Positions 8,197-17,971 of a stretch of DNA of 64,000 nt are shown here, piece after piece. The first letter of the stretch is position 1. Every line of letters starts with the position of its first letter. The stretch covers positions 744,001 to 808,000 of the forward strand of contig NC_009881.1 of NCBI RefSeq assembly GCF_000018205.1, in the 5' to 3' direction. Under the pieces are notes generated by a model. The model had not been told where the DNA came from. It was given only the letters and a program-made list of their open reading frames with translations, and made no database searches. The position numbers and the translations under genes were made by a program. Source of the stretch: Rickettsia akari str. Hartford (lineage in GTDB: Bacteria > Pseudomonadota > Alphaproteobacteria > Rickettsiales > Rickettsiaceae).

Positions 8197-8955
8197 ATGG
8201 CCGGTCACTCAAAGTTTAAAAATATTCAGCATCGTAAATGTGCTCAAGATAAAAAAAGAGCAAAAGTTTTCACTAAATTAATTCGTGAAATAGTTACTGC
8301 AGTTAAAACTGGCTCTTCTAATATCCCTGAAAATAATCCGCGCCTTAGAAATGCTTTAACCGCCGCACGCAGTCAAAATCTCCCAAAAGAAAGAATAGAC
8401 AAAGCTATTAATAGTGCTGACGATGCTAATACTGAAAATTATACGGAAATTAGATATGAAGGTTATGCACCGAACGGTATTGCTATAATAGTTGAAGCTT
8501 TAACCGATAATAAAAACCGTACTGCTGCTGAAGTGCGTTCCAGTTTTACCAAATACGGTGGCAGCTTAGGTGAAACGGGTAGCGTTAATTATTTATTTAA
8601 ACATTGCGGAGTTATTCAGTATCCAACAAACATAGCATCGAATGAAGATATTTTTGAGGCAGCTATAGAAGCCGGAGGGGATGATATCGTATCTGATGCA
8701 ATATTCCATACAATCTGCACGGATATTGAAAATTTTTCTAAAGTTCTAGAATTTTTAACCGGTAAATACGGTATACCTGAAGACTCTTATATAGGCTGGA
8801 TTCCATTAAATACAATAATTATAGATGATACGGAAAAAGCTGAAAAATTACTAAAGCTTGTAGAAGCTTTAGAAGAAAGCGACGATGTACAAAGAGTTTT
8901 CAGTAATTATGAATTCTCCGATGATGTTTACGAAATAATACAAGGAGAAGAATGA
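8197..8955 (+). CDS. yebC: YebC/TACO1 family translational regulator
   Basis: 252 residues, typical length. The N-terminus [14 protein letters not shown] is the family hallmark, followed by [35 protein letters not shown] and the central [19 protein letters not shown] and [16 protein letters not shown]. Such proteins act as DNA-binding regulators or, as shown for relatives, relieve ribosome stalling on proline-rich stretches. ATG 8197 is in the conserved position. The stop overlaps the next start by 4 bp (ATGA), so translation of the two is coupled. Confidence 0.93.
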   Translation: MAGHSKFKNIQHRKCAQDKKRAKVFTKLIREIVTAVKTGSSNIPENNPRLRNALTAARSQNLPKERIDKAINSADDANTENYTEIRYEGYAPNGIAIIVEALTDNKNRTAAEVRSSFTKYGGSLGETGSVNYLFKHCGVIQYPTNIASNEDIFEAAIEAGGDDIVSDAIFHTICTDIENFSKVLEFLTGKYGIPEDSYIGWIPLNTIIIDDTEKAEKLLKLVEALEESDDVQRVFSNYEFSDDVYEIIQGEE

Positions 8956-9698
8956 CTTATAGCGATGCAAATTATCAAATAATTATTTTAGCAGCCGGTA
9001 AAGGGACTAGAATGGAGTCCGATTTACCAAAAGTAATGCATAAAGTCGGCGGAGTTCCAATGCTTGAAACGGTATTAAAGAATTCGCTTAACGTCACAAA
9101 TGATGTAATTATAGTTTATTCAGAAGCACTTAAAAAACATTTAATGCCCTATGAAAATATGTGTCGTTTTGTACTGCAAGAAGAACCTAAAGGCACAGCT
9201 CATGCTACTTATGCAGTAATAGATTTAATTGATAAAAATAAAACAATATTAGTTTTATATGGTGATCATCCTCTTATTACTCCAAAACTTATGCATGAAT
9301 TAATAGATTATTTAGGCCTTACTAATTCTGCATTAGTTACTTTAAGCTTTGAGAGAGCAAATCCGGCTCAATATGGAAGAATAGCTACTGATAGACATGG
9401 TGAATTTTTAGAGATAATTGAACATAAAAACGCAAGCGAAGAAGAAAAAAACATCACACTTTGTAATTCAGGTATTATGGCTTTCAGTAGCGGAATTTTA
9501 AATAAGTACTTACCTTTATTTGCTACTAATACTAACGGTAATAAGGAAATTTATTTAACTGAAATAGTAAAAATATGTAAAAATTACGGTGAAAAGGTTT
9601 CATATTTATTATCTACTGATAATGATTTAATTGTTGGTGTTAATACTCAACATGAGCTAGAAGAAGCTAATAATATTTTTTCTAAGAATAAGTCTTAG
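8952..9698 (+). CDS. GlmU-like nucleotidyltransferase, uridylyltransferase domain only
   Basis: 248 residues. Contains the sugar-nucleotide pyrophosphorylase signature [20 protein letters not shown], then GTAHAT, the metal-site YGDHPLIT, and NSGIMAFS. It ends with [17 protein letters not shown], exactly where the bacterial GlmU linker helix begins. The left-handed beta-helix acetyltransferase domain (about 220 more residues) is absent, and no trace of it follows in the next 400 bp. It may supply UDP-GlcNAc from imported GlcNAc-1-P, or act on another sugar phosphate. Overlaps yebC by 4 bp; last gene of the operon. Confidence 0.85.
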   Translation: MTYSDANYQIIILAAGKGTRMESDLPKVMHKVGGVPMLETVLKNSLNVTNDVIIVYSEALKKHLMPYENMCRFVLQEEPKGTAHATYAVIDLIDKNKTILVLYGDHPLITPKLMHELIDYLGLTNSALVTLSFERANPAQYGRIATDRHGEFLEIIEHKNASEEEKNITLCNSGIMAFSSGILNKYLPLFATNTNGNKEIYLTEIVKICKNYGEKVSYLLSTDNDLIVGVNTQHELEEANNIFSKNKS

Positions 9699-9723
9699 CG
9701 TTGCGGTATATGGATCGTTTTTA

Positions 9724-9826
9724 TCGTCACTGCGAGGAAAAACTGTAAGTTTTGACTAAACAATCTCAGGATTTGTTATTATTGCCTGAGATTGCAGCAC
9801 ATCCTACGGCTGCATAGCTCATGACA
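9724..9826. repeat. Palindromic repeat, family C
   Basis: Begins CGTCACTGCGAGGAAAAACT and contains GTAAGTTTTGACTAAACAATCT, the head seen also at 16008, 35008, 37052 and (inverted) 26568. Downstream of the GlmU-like gene, where it could also form the transcript end. Confidence 0.7.
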
Positions 9827-9892
9827 ATTCTTTGGTCATGTTGGCAACGTCTGGAGTCGCTCTCAATGCATTGCCCGCGCGTGTATACTGAT

Positions 9893-10000
9893 GTTATTCC
9901 TGCGAATGCAGGAATCCGGCATGAAGCGAACTTTTAATTGCAAAAATTTGCTATATTTATACTTTTTTCTAGATTCCCGCTTTTAGCTAAGAATGACAAA
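9893..10000. repeat. Palindromic repeat, family B (degenerate)
   Basis: TATTCCTGCGAATGCAGGAA at the left and CTAGATTCCCGCTTTTAGCT with AAGAATGACA at the right are degenerate family B ends around an AT-rich centre. It lies between the GlmU-like gene and tRNA-Ser. Confidence 0.6.
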
Positions 10001-10089
10001 AGAAAATTTACCGGTCCACGCAGCAATGCCCGCTCGCAATGATATTTTGGGTAAATTTCTGAGATAGTGCACATAACGCTAAAAATTTT

Positions 10090-10177
10090 GGAGAGATGGC
10101 CGAGCGGTTTAAGGCGCACGCCTGGAAAGCGTGTTCACGGCAACGTGTCGGGGGTTCGAATCCCCCTCTCTCCGCCA
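10090..10177 (+). tRNA. tRNA-Ser (GGA)
   Basis: 88 nt with a long variable arm, as expected for serine. Acceptor GGAGAGA pairs with TCTCTCC, discriminator G, and CCA is encoded. The anticodon loop CTGGAAA gives GGA. T-loop GGTTCGAATCC is intact. Confidence 0.96.
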
Positions 10178-10482
10178 GCTCTAGAAAGCTCGCGGCTTCT
10201 TGTAGTTTATTGAACGGGCAAACCAAGATATAACCGAGGTCTTCGCCTCTCAAATTTAGGGTTATCAAACCTTTAAAAGTTTCGTACACATTTTTGATTA
10301 CATTTATAAAGTCTAAAAGCTTTTACAAAGCTTTTTGTCTACTAATTACCTCATCTTGATAGTCTTTTAATCTCTATTTTTACTTGTATGATAAAAATAG
10401 TTGTATATTTATATATATTACTTTCTCTATTATAGTCGTAATTTTATAAGTGACAATTATATACCTAATAATCAATTAAGTT
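10178..10482. other. 305-bp spacer after tRNA-Ser
   Basis: No supported gene. A short minus-strand run reads TFKGLITLNLRGEDLGYILV, which may be a gene scrap but matches nothing I recognise. Around 10310-10345 there are short AAAGCTTT palindromes that could end the tRNA transcript. Confidence 0.3.
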
Positions 10483-10926
10483 TTGGCTCATAAAGATTTA
10501 TCACATTTAACAGCAGAACAAATCAAAGATTTAATAAAACGTTATTATAATTACGAAAAAATACCAGATGTATTAAAAGAATTTGAGATTAATGTATATC
10601 CTAGCATGTTAATTAAACTTTTTCCACCTGTAGTTTAGCACATAGGATACCATTATTATGTTCCTCCAGACAATTTAAATGAAGAAGAGTTAGCCCAAGA
10701 GCTAGAACTAGAACAAGCTCAAATAATTACTCTTACAAATTATAATTTTGATTAGTATGAAAGCATTGATAAAAAATTAAACTCTTTAGGTAAGTATATA
10801 CCTTAGATGATACATTCTGATAGATAAGATCATAGAACTGGTATATTCCATTCACACGTTATTAGTGATTGGAAAACTATAATTCAAATTTCTGAAAAGT
10901 TTTTTAAATTACTGTGGGAAATATAA
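10483..10926 (+). pseudogene. Unrecognised gene with four in-frame stops
   Basis: A single frame reads from TTG 10483 (LAHKDLSHLTAEQIKDLIKR) to a TAA at 10924 across 147 codons. It is interrupted by TAG after PPVV, TAG after NYNFD, TAG after GKYIP and TAA after HSDR. No frameshift is needed. Each stop could come from CAG or CAA by one C-to-T change. The start looks like a transposase or DNA-binding N-terminus (QIKDLIKRYYNYEKIPDVLK), but I cannot assign it. Confidence 0.5.
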
Positions 10927-10940
10927 TTTAGTCAATCTTA

Positions 10941-11969
10941 CTACAACCTAATCTCTGCTTTTGCTAAATCTTTTAAAGTACGTGATCCAGTACATATCAT
11001 GGTAATTTTAAGCTGCTCGATTATCAATTGTATCTCTTCGGACACTAAGTTTTCTGAAATATCTGCCGCTTTTAATAATTGACCAGCAAGTCCAAAAATA
11101 CTAGCTCCCATACGAATTGCTTTTGCTCCGTCAATGCCGGACTTTAATCCGCCGCTCGCAATAATCGCAATGTTACCCGAAACTTCTCTCACCATTTTTA
11201 GAGAATCTAAAGTTGGGATTCCCCAGCTAATAAAACTACTAGCTATACGGTTTTGCAGTGAATTTGTAGCACGGTACGCCTCTACTTGACTCCAAGATGT
11301 TCCGCCGCTCCCTGCAATATCAAGAACCTCAACACCTACCTTTATGAGGCTTTCAGCAACTTTTTTAGACAAACCGTATCCTACTTCTTTAACGACTACA
11401 GGGACAGAGAGGTAATTAACCAATTCTTGTATCCTCGGTAAAAGATTTTCCCAATTTCTATTACCTTCCGGTTGAGTCAATTCCTGTAACACGTTTAAGT
11501 GTAAAATTAAGGCATCAGCTTTAACGACATCAACTAAATACTGACATTCTTTTGGTGTTACTCCATAATTAAGCTGCACTGCTCCGATATTGGCTAGTAA
11601 TGGGATATCGGGAGCAATATGCCTTATGGCAAATGTCGTAATCGTATCCGGCTTCGTTAACAAAACCCGCATAGAGCCAAGCCCCATAGCAATTCCGGCT
11701 TTTTGGGCGACTTGTGCAAGCCTATAGTTAATATCGCGCGCTCTCGCCGTTCCTCCGGTCATACTAGAAATTAGAATAGGTGCTTGTAGGTATTTTCCGA
11801 GGAAAGTAGTACTAGTATCTATGATATCATAGTTAATTTCCGGTAATGCGTTGTGAATAAATTGAATAGATTCAAAACCGCTTTTAAGTGTAGATTCAAC
11901 GTTTTTTGTAAGATTAATTTCAATATGGTCTTGCTTTCTTGCTATATCTAAATTCTGATCTTTCGGCAT
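10941..11969 (-). CDS. fni: Isopentenyl-diphosphate delta-isomerase, type 2
   Basis: 342 residues. FMN- and NADPH-dependent interconversion of isopentenyl and dimethylallyl diphosphate. Visible: RKQDHIEI near the N-terminus, ISSMTGGTARARDIN, the glycine-rich GIAMGLGSMR, HLNVLQELTQPEGN with the substrate-binding His and Gln, VVKEVGYGLS, GSGGTSW, and the C-terminal FMN phosphate loop ASGGLKSGIDGAKAIRMGA. Rickettsia is known to lack a complete isoprenoid pathway and to take up host precursors, so this enzyme would balance the imported pool. Start ATG 11969 is preceded by GTGAGA. Confidence 0.95.
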   Translation of the reverse strand: MPKDQNLDIARKQDHIEINLTKNVESTLKSGFESIQFIHNALPEINYDIIDTSTTFLGKYLQAPILISSMTGGTARARDINYRLAQVAQKAGIAMGLGSMRVLLTKPDTITTFAIRHIAPDIPLLANIGAVQLNYGVTPKECQYLVDVVKADALILHLNVLQELTQPEGNRNWENLLPRIQELVNYLSVPVVVKEVGYGLSKKVAESLIKVGVEVLDIAGSGGTSWSQVEAYRATNSLQNRIASSFISWGIPTLDSLKMVREVSGNIAIIASGGLKSGIDGAKAIRMGASIFGLAGQLLKAADISENLVSEEIQLIIEQLKITMICTGSRTLKDLAKAEIRL

Positions 11970-12089
11970 TTTCTCACTAATTCTTTTTTACAGTTAATCT
12001 ATATCAATATCCATAGCTTTACAAAATATATTTAGTATTACCTTAAACAAGGTAATTTTATTGTCATTCCTGCAAATGCAGCCTTGTTG

Positions 12090-12323
12090 CAACCGCTTCT
12101 ATAATTTTTGCAAACGGCGTAGCAGGTTTTTATAATGGCTCAACGATGTCGGAATATAGAAATCGTGGTCTTGCAAGTGATTTACATAGAGCTAGGTTTA
12201 AAATATTAAAAGAAATAGGGATAGATAATGCAATAATTCAAACTTCACCGATGGCAACATCACTTGCTAAAAAAATTAGGCTTCGAGAAATACACAGATT
12301 ATAAGATATATTGCCAAAGTTAG
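12090..12323 (+). pseudogene. GNAT acetyltransferase, C-terminal fragment
   Basis: Reads ANGVAGFYNGSTMSEYRNRG, then LASDLHRARFKILKEIGIDN (the acetyl-CoA binding R-N-R-G-L-A-type loop). A one-base shift near 12285 is then needed to give LLKKLGFEKYTDYKIYCQS to the TAG at 12321. Only the C-terminal half of a GNAT domain remains. Confidence 0.65.
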
Positions 12324-12350
12324 TAAAAAATAATGCTTGATACACTTCTC

Positions 12351-12770
12351 AAATAACCAAAATTTTATATTGCTGAAACAGCTGATGAAAAAGCTTTATG
12401 CAATGCTGTGAGAAATAATGATGTAGACCAAGATCTCTCTCTTATTTCAAAATTAATTGAAGCAAATCAGTGTCAAAAATTTAATGGAGATCTTCGTAAT
12501 CGTGATCCCGAGGAAACATATTATGAAGTATATTATCCGTTCCTTTCAGTAGCTGTTTTAAAACGTAATCTTACAATGCTTACAATATTGTTAGAATATG
12601 ACTTTAAGCCACATGCTATATCATCAGCGCTAAATCCTGAAACTACTCCGTTAATAGAAGCATCTAGATGTGGACGAGTTGATATGGTTCTGAAACTTAC
12701 CTCTATTCTTAATAAAGATGAATTAAATTATTACGATCATGATATAAAAAACTCAGCTTTATATTATGCA
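12351..12770 (+). pseudogene. Ankyrin-repeat protein fragment
   Basis: The open frame reads [20 protein letters not shown], continues through [20 protein letters not shown] and [20 protein letters not shown] (ankyrin helices) and [15 protein letters not shown] at 12408 could initiate, but the frame extends upstream to a TAA before 12351 with no normal start. From about 12770 on, the frame only reads the antisense of the cyclase remnant (12764-13266) before stopping at 12839, so the true gene is cut off here. Confidence 0.6.
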
Positions 12771-13266
12771 ATACAAAATAATCTTAGGTTTGCTACATTT
12801 TCTATTAGTATCTTATTGTTGCCTAAAAACACTTTATGAACTTCGAATACATCTTCCAGACGCCCCAGTCCAGTGACAAGGTATCTATGCCTAGAGACGC
12901 TATACTGCATTTACGTAATAAATCGCCTGCTTCAGCAGGTACAGAAGGGAATAGATGATTATTGTGATATTTTTCACATTCAGTTCAAAATTTTTCCCAA
13001 CCGGTTTTGATCAGTACGCATGAATTTTGGCTAATTGTAGAGTTATAACTTGCTTCAAAAGCTACAATATCTTCAGACGTTACGCTGTAACGTTCATGTG
13101 CTTGTGCTGTCCCGAAACACATTTTCATAACACGGAATTTATACTCACATTCGCAATCAGAGTAGTCTAAATGTAGATTGTGATAAAAACCGCAGCCTCC
13201 ATTCCAAGTTGGAATGTTGCTATCAAGCGTATGTGTTAAGTCAATGAGTTTGTATGGGAATGTCAT
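12764..13266 (-). pseudogene. Kynurenine formamidase-like cyclase, broken
   Basis: ATG 13266 opens MTFPYKLIDLTHTLDSNIPT, the N-terminus of the metal-dependent cyclase/formamidase family. The expected GTHxDxPxH metal motif region is shortened to CFGTAQAHERYSV. After a TGA at 12985 the frame continues as TECEKYHNNHLFPSVPAEAG and IASLGIDTLSLDWGVW. A frameshift near 12850 then gives [20 protein letters not shown] to a TAA at 12764. Deletion of the metal site, one nonsense codon and one frameshift make it a pseudogene. Confidence 0.75.
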
Positions 13267-13464
13267 ACAATCTTTTATCTAAGCTGTTTAAAATCTCAGA
13301 CTACCAGCTATACCGGTGCAGTATATTAACTATTACAATATAATTTATTTATAACTGGAAACTCTTCAATTGTAGCTATTTCATATTTAATGTAATCATT
13401 TTTTACTCTTACATTATATTTAAAATAATATATATTATAAGTACAAAAACTAATAGAGAATAAT

Positions 13465-13745
13465 ATGACTGATAAAAATTTAAATACGGCAGTATCTTAT
13501 TATACTTCTATGCGTGATAAGAAATTTGAGGAAATGGCAACATTCTTTCATCCTAATATTCATTTTATAGGACCATTATCAGTTATGGATGGTAAAGAAT
13601 CAGTTGTAGAAGCTGCTAAAAATTTTGCTATGTTTTTTAAAATCGCACAATCAGCGAAAATTTTTCTTCTAATGATAAAATGATGCTAGCACTTGAATTT
13701 GACTGCCCGGAGCCCATTTCTGGCCATTCTATTATTCTTCCTATA
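13465..13745 (+). pseudogene. SnoaL/NTF2-like protein, frameshifted and truncated
   Basis: Starts MTDKNLNTAVSYYTSMRDKK and contains MATFFHPNIHFIGPLSVMDG, a SnoaL-like fold signature. The annotatable frame stops at 13683, but a -1 shift near 13660 restores FSSNDKMMLALEFDCPEPIS, the family's beta-sheet core. It then runs into the convergent acetyltransferase remnant. Preceded by ~200 bp of AT-rich spacer in which I see no gene. Confidence 0.6.
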
Positions 13746-13971
13746 ATGGTACCCAAGCATTTTATTTTCATCTTCTGCAATTAGCATTATATAATCATCT
13801 TGTAATAATAATTCTTTAAACAATTTACTTTGTGATTCTTCAGCTCCATCTTGATATCGCCAAAATTGTGGCTGTGCTTTTATAGCCATGCCGTTTAGCG
13901 TAAGATAAAGAAATCATAGAAGAAATATCGTTATTATTAGCATCACGAATTAAAATATACTCTGTACCCAT
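13686..13971 (-). pseudogene. GNAT acetyltransferase, N-terminal fragment
   Basis: ATG 13971 reads MGTEYILIRDANNNDISSMI (typical GNAT N-terminal strand and helix). It needs a frameshift at about 13890 to continue as AQPQFWRYQDGAEESQSKLF and DDYIMLIAEDENKMLG, then another near 13745 to give TIIGRIIEWPEMG. The acetyl-CoA binding half is missing. Overlaps the 3' end of the SnoaL-like remnant. Confidence 0.65.
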
Positions 13972-13985
13972 ATATTTCTTACCAT

Positions 13986-14510
13986 TCAATAACCTGTATT
14001 ATCTTTAAATGCTCTGCTTTGTGCTTTATACTCTCCGACTTGTTTAAAACCAGCTTTACTATAAAAATGCGTAGCTCGTGGATCATTTTCATCAGGATCA
14101 ATAAAGAAAGTATAGCTTAGTGGATCAATATGTTTGTAGTAAAATTTTATAACAGCTTCTAAAATAGAGCTAACAAGCCCTTTGCCTAAGAAGTTTTTGT
14201 TACCTATACTAAAATCAAGAGTTATTGTATGACCTGATTTAGACAAATATTTTCGTTGAATCTCTGATAAATCTTGATCCTTTTGAAGAATGTCCAACAC
14301 AATGAAACACAACAGTGCATTATTTATAAAACCAATCTAATAATTAATTGTCCCGTAAAAATAATGCTGTTTTCTGCCGGTCATAAAATTCAAAATATCA
14401 TTCTAATGTTCTTTACTATTGTCCTAAAATTCTTTTATATGAGTCTCTTCTAACCAATTAAAAACAATTTCTTTATGAGTTAAATTAGCCTTCTCGAAAT
14501 GTATATTCAT
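13986..14510 (-). pseudogene. AAC(6')-like GNAT acetyltransferase with three TAG stops
   Basis: A full-length 174-codon frame from ATG 14510 (MNIHFEKANLTHKEIVFNWL) to the stop at 13986, interrupted by TAG after HIKEF, after NSKEH and after GTINY. The C-terminal part has the acetyl-CoA fold of RimJ/AAC(6')-type enzymes (GNKNFLGKGLVSSILEAVIK, DPDENDPRATHFYSKAGFK). Each TAG can be explained by one change from TGG; Trp is common at these positions in the family. No indel is required. Substrate unknown; similarity to aminoglycoside acetyltransferases is at family level only. Confidence 0.7.
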
Positions 14511-14521
14511 ATATAATCTAT

Positions 14522-14790
14522 AACATTGATAGATGTAGAAATAATATAATTAGTATATATAAAGCGCAAGGGGCAATCTGGCTTGAAAAACTACCTAAAA
14601 TTGTAGCAGCATTAACTAGAGCATGGAATCTATTTAAACTTAAACCTATAGATAATTTATCTTTCAATTATGTTCTATCAGGGTATCAAAATAATAAGCC
14701 TACTATACTGAAACTAAGCTTTACTGCTAAAGAACTCACAAATGAAGTGGCAGCTTTAAAAGTTTTTTCCGTAGTGTTGCTATTTAGGAT
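14522..14790 (+). pseudogene. Streptomycin 6-kinase-like (APH) N-terminal fragment
   Basis: Reads IISIYKAQGAIWLEKLPKIV, ALTRAWNLFKLKPIDNLSFN and LTNEVAALKVF, the N-terminal lobe of the aminoglycoside/hydroxyurea kinase family. The kinase HGDxxxxN catalytic loop is absent. No start codon is visible. It lies divergently, 11 bp from the start of the AAC(6')-like remnant. The following 14791-14992 holds no supported gene. Confidence 0.6.
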
Positions 14791-14992
14791 TTTGTCTTGT
14801 ACTTTGTCTACAAAAAGTCACTGCATTGTTGTCCCGATTCTTACAGTATCAGCATTCATTTCTACGGCGTTTGAGGTGCGGGCTGTAATACCAACTAATT
14901 TAATTGCTGATAACTTTTGAAGAGTAAAAAGTTCTTAGTTTATCATATGTTTATTGTTTGAAGTGTTTATAAATTGAAATAGAAATAAGACA

Positions 14993-15068
14993 TGGTGGAG
15001 CCAGAGGGAATCGAACCCTCGACCTCTTGAATGCCATTCAAGCACTCTACCAACTGAGCTATGACCCC
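14993..15068 (-). tRNA. tRNA-Ala (GGC)
   Basis: 76 nt. On the minus strand it starts GGGGTCATAGCTCAGTTGGT, has anticodon loop ATGGCAT (GGC) in a CTTGA/TCAAG stem, T-arm GAGGGTTCGATTCCCTC, and ends CCACCA with CCA encoded. A G-T pair is needed in the acceptor. Confidence 0.96.
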
Positions 15069-15179
15069 AATAACAAATTAATTCCCTTATACTATAATAA
15101 TAAAACTAAATCTATAAAATTTTTTTATAAAATTCTTTGAGCATTGCTAACTAAGTATAGATTAATTAGCACTTAACGT

Positions 15180-15298
15180 CTGAGCTACGGAAAAATTAAA
15201 AATTTTGATGAAGCAATCCGGTAAGAAAATATTAAAATTAGCACTTTTTATTATTGTTCTGGATTGCCACAGCCACTTCGTGGCTTCGTAATGACGAA
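15180..15298. repeat. Palindromic repeat, family C
   Basis: Degenerate head (ACGGAAAAATTAAAAATTTT, GACGAAGCAATCC-like) and tail CTGGATTGCCACAGCCACTT ... CGTAATGACGA. Lies between tRNA-Ala(GGC) and clpP. Confidence 0.65.
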
Positions 15299-15325
15299 TC
15301 TATATTGAGTAGCAATACTAATTCT

Positions 15326-15931
15326 TTATTTTGCTGACATTGTCATAACATCTCTAGAAGAAATTATATTATCAATTATTCCAAATTTCTTTGCTTCTTC
15401 CGGTGACATGAAATTATCACGTTCCATACTTTTTTCGATATGTTTTAACTCTTGTCCAGTATGTTTACTATACAATTCGTTAAGTAACCTTTTGATTTTT
15501 AGAGTTTCTTGAGCATGGATTTCTATATCGGTAGCTTGCCCTTTATAACCTCCTGACGGTTGATGGATCATAATACGGCTATGAGGTAAACTATAACGCA
15601 TCCCCTGCGTGCCTCCACAAAGTAAAAGTGAACCCATAGAACACGCTTGACCGATGCAAAGCGTTGCCACTTTAGGTTTTATATATTGCATTGTGTCATA
15701 AATCGCAAGACCTGCGGTTACAACTCCTCCAGGGGAATTGATATACATATATACATCTTTTTTAGGATTTTCTGCTTCAAGAAACAATAACTGTGCAACA
15801 ATTAAGTTGGCCATATGATCTTCAACAGTGCTACATACAAAGATTATACGCTCTTTTAGCAATCTTGAATATATATCATAAGCACGCTCACCTCGAGAGG
15901 TTTGCTCAATTACTATCGGTACATACGACAT
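15326..15931 (-). CDS. clpP: ATP-dependent Clp protease proteolytic subunit
   Basis: 201 residues. Serine peptidase that forms the double-heptamer chamber and works with ClpX/ClpA. The catalytic Ser is in [11 protein letters not shown], the His in [11 protein letters not shown] and the Asp in [12 protein letters not shown]. The N-terminal [20 protein letters not shown] is standard. A strong Shine-Dalgarno (AAGGAG, minus strand, 15941-15946) lies 9 bp before the ATG. It stands alone, flanked by palindromic repeats; clpX is not in this window. Confidence 0.97.
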   Translation of the reverse strand: MSYVPIVIEQTSRGERAYDIYSRLLKERIIFVCSTVEDHMANLIVAQLLFLEAENPKKDVYMYINSPGGVVTAGLAIYDTMQYIKPKVATLCIGQACSMGSLLLCGGTQGMRYSLPHSRIMIHQPSGGYKGQATDIEIHAQETLKIKRLLNELYSKHTGQELKHIEKSMERDNFMSPEEAKKFGIIDNIISSRDVMTMSAK

Positions 15932-16007
15932 TAATATTTTCTCCTTAGACTAATTATATGATATTTTGTCATTGCAAGCGCACGTGGTCTGCGTGGGTCT
16001 TGAAACT

Positions 16008-16130
16008 CGTCATTGCGAGGAAAAACTGTAAGTTTTGACGAAGCAATCTAGTCAAAAATTCTGTACATCAGAATTTTTTAATTATTTTTACTGGATTGCC
16101 ACGCTCCCTACTGTCGGTCGCAATGACGAG
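16008..16130. repeat. Palindromic repeat, family C
   Basis: Best-preserved family C copy. Begins CGTCATTGCGAGGAAAAACT, has GTAAGTTTTGACGAAGCAAT, an AT-rich hairpin centre, then CTGGATTGCCACGCTC and GGTCGCAATGACG. The ends are inverted repeats. Lies between clpP and rpsA. Confidence 0.85.
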
Positions 16131-16174
16131 TTTCTATATACACACGGGCAACTCCTGCTCTCAGTGGTGATTGC

Positions 16175-17881
16175 TTACTTCTTATCTTCTAGAGCATTAG
16201 CAAGTATATCTCCAATATTGGTGGTATTATCACTAGAACCATATTCTTTGAGAGCTTTTTGACGTTCTGCTATTTTATGAGCTTTTACCGATAATAAAAT
16301 TCTACCGGTTGATTTATCGATCGAAACAACTTTTGCTTCTATTGCTTCATCTATTTTAAACATTTCAGGCTTCTGTTCGTCTTTTTCATCCGATAGTTCA
16401 GTTCTTTTAATAAAACCTGCTACTTTATTGTTTAATAGTACTTCGAGTCCATCATCTTTAACTTCTGTTATAAGGGCTTTAACTATTGTGCCTTTTTTAT
16501 ATTCGTCACTGATTTCGTGATATGGATTAGGTAATAATTGTTTTATACCTAAGCTAACTTGTTCTTTTTCAATATTAATGGATAGAACTTTACATTCTAT
16601 TTCGTCACCTTTCTTGTATGATTTTAATAAATCTATTCCCTTATCTTCCCAGCTAATATCACCTTCATGAATCATACCGTCCATATTATTACCGAGTGCA
16701 ACAAAAATACCGAAATCCGTAATATTTCTAATCGGTGCTTTAATTATAGTACCAACAGGATTATTTTCAGCGAACTTTATTAAAGGATTTTCTTGGCATT
16801 GTTTAATACTTAAAGACACACGATGCTTTTCAGTATCAACCTCTAAAACTACGAATTCTACTTCTTGCCCTATAGTTAGCGTTTTTCTAGGATGTTGATT
16901 AGATTTTAACCAACTAATTTCGCTTGCATGAACAAGCCCCTCAAGTCCGTCTTTTAATTCTATAAATACACCATAATCAGCAAAATTTGTAACTTTACCG
17001 ATCATTTTTTTACCGACTGGGAATTCTTCTTTAAGTGCTTCCCATGGGTTAGAATCAAGTTGTTTTATACCAAGTGATATTCTTTTGGTTTTTTCATCAA
17101 ACTTAATCACCATTACTTTAACCTTTTGGTTAAATTCTAATACTTCTGAAGGATGGTTAACTCTGCCCCAAGAAATATCGGTTAAATGTAATAAACCGTC
17201 AACACTTCCAAGATCGATAAACGCACCGTAATCAGTAATATTTTTTACGGTTCCTTCTAATACCATACCTTCTTTAATTTTAGCTAGCATCTCATCTCTA
17301 GCTTCGGAACGTGATTCTTCTAAGATAGCTCTCCGTGAAACTACTATATTACCAAGCTTTTTATCCATGCTTAAAATTTTAAACGGTTGCTTAATATTCA
17401 TTATAGAAGTAGGATCTTTAATAGGTCTAACGTCAACTTGGCTTCCCGGTAAGAATGCTACTACACCGGATAAATCCACGGTAAAGCCTCCTTTCACACG
17501 ACCGAAAATCGTACCGTCGACAAATTCACCCTTAGAACACATGATTTCTAGTTGTCCCCATAATTCTTCTTTAACTGCTTTTTCACGGCTCAATATCGTT
17601 CTGCCGTTACGTCCTTCAATTTTCTCGATGAAAACTTCAACTACGTCCCTCACTTCAGGTAAAGCTAGAAATTCACACTTAGGTATTCTACCTTCATTTT
17701 TTAACCCGACGTCAACAATAATCATATCGTTTTTTATTTCGATTACTTGACCTTTAACTACCGTTTTTTCTTTTATATGACTTGTATCAACGGTTTCAAG
17801 CATTTTGGAAAAATCTTCTTCAAATTTGTGATTAATTGCCGCAAGTTGTGGAACAAATCGTTGTTTTAGTTTTATTGACAT
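16175..17881 (-). CDS. rpsA: 30S ribosomal protein S1
   Basis: 568 residues, full length, with about six S1 (OB-fold) repeats. Repeats 3-6 are recognised by phrases such as [60 protein letters not shown] and their [13 protein letters not shown] ends. S1 unfolds mRNA 5' leaders on the small subunit, which matters in a genome where many starts lack a clear Shine-Dalgarno. Upstream is cmk in the same orientation, the usual alphaproteobacterial cmk-rpsA pairing, though here 261 bp and a palindromic repeat separate them. Confidence 0.97.
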   Translation of the reverse strand: MSIKLKQRFVPQLAAINHKFEEDFSKMLETVDTSHIKEKTVVKGQVIEIKNDMIIVDVGLKNEGRIPKCEFLALPEVRDVVEVFIEKIEGRNGRTILSREKAVKEELWGQLEIMCSKGEFVDGTIFGRVKGGFTVDLSGVVAFLPGSQVDVRPIKDPTSIMNIKQPFKILSMDKKLGNIVVSRRAILEESRSEARDEMLAKIKEGMVLEGTVKNITDYGAFIDLGSVDGLLHLTDISWGRVNHPSEVLEFNQKVKVMVIKFDEKTKRISLGIKQLDSNPWEALKEEFPVGKKMIGKVTNFADYGVFIELKDGLEGLVHASEISWLKSNQHPRKTLTIGQEVEFVVLEVDTEKHRVSLSIKQCQENPLIKFAENNPVGTIIKAPIRNITDFGIFVALGNNMDGMIHEGDISWEDKGIDLLKSYKKGDEIECKVLSINIEKEQVSLGIKQLLPNPYHEISDEYKKGTIVKALITEVKDDGLEVLLNNKVAGFIKRTELSDEKDEQKPEMFKIDEAIEAKVVSIDKSTGRILLSVKAHKIAERQKALKEYGSSDNTTNIGDILANALEDKK

Positions 17882-17971
17882 ATTATTCTCGTAATATTAG
17901 CTGAAGTGCTTAAGCTAATAAGATTTTTTAAATGGTTAATAAAATTGGATGCTGCTGCATGGCTCGGTTTT

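Noticed and set aside
9934..10289. Minus-strand open frames crossing tRNA-Ser
   Set aside because: They read through a tRNA and palindromic repeats; the translated text (AERGGFEPPTRCREHAF) is the usual tRNA-Ser antisense artefact.
10483..14510. Alternative genetic code or stop-codon recoding to explain in-frame TAG/TGA
   Set aside because: Housekeeping genes here end normally with all three stop codons and use them nowhere internally; several affected genes also carry frameshifts or lie among clear pseudogenes, so decay is simpler.
17367..17750. Plus-strand open frame inside rpsA
   Set aside because: Shadow of the S1 coding strand with no motif and no ribosome site.
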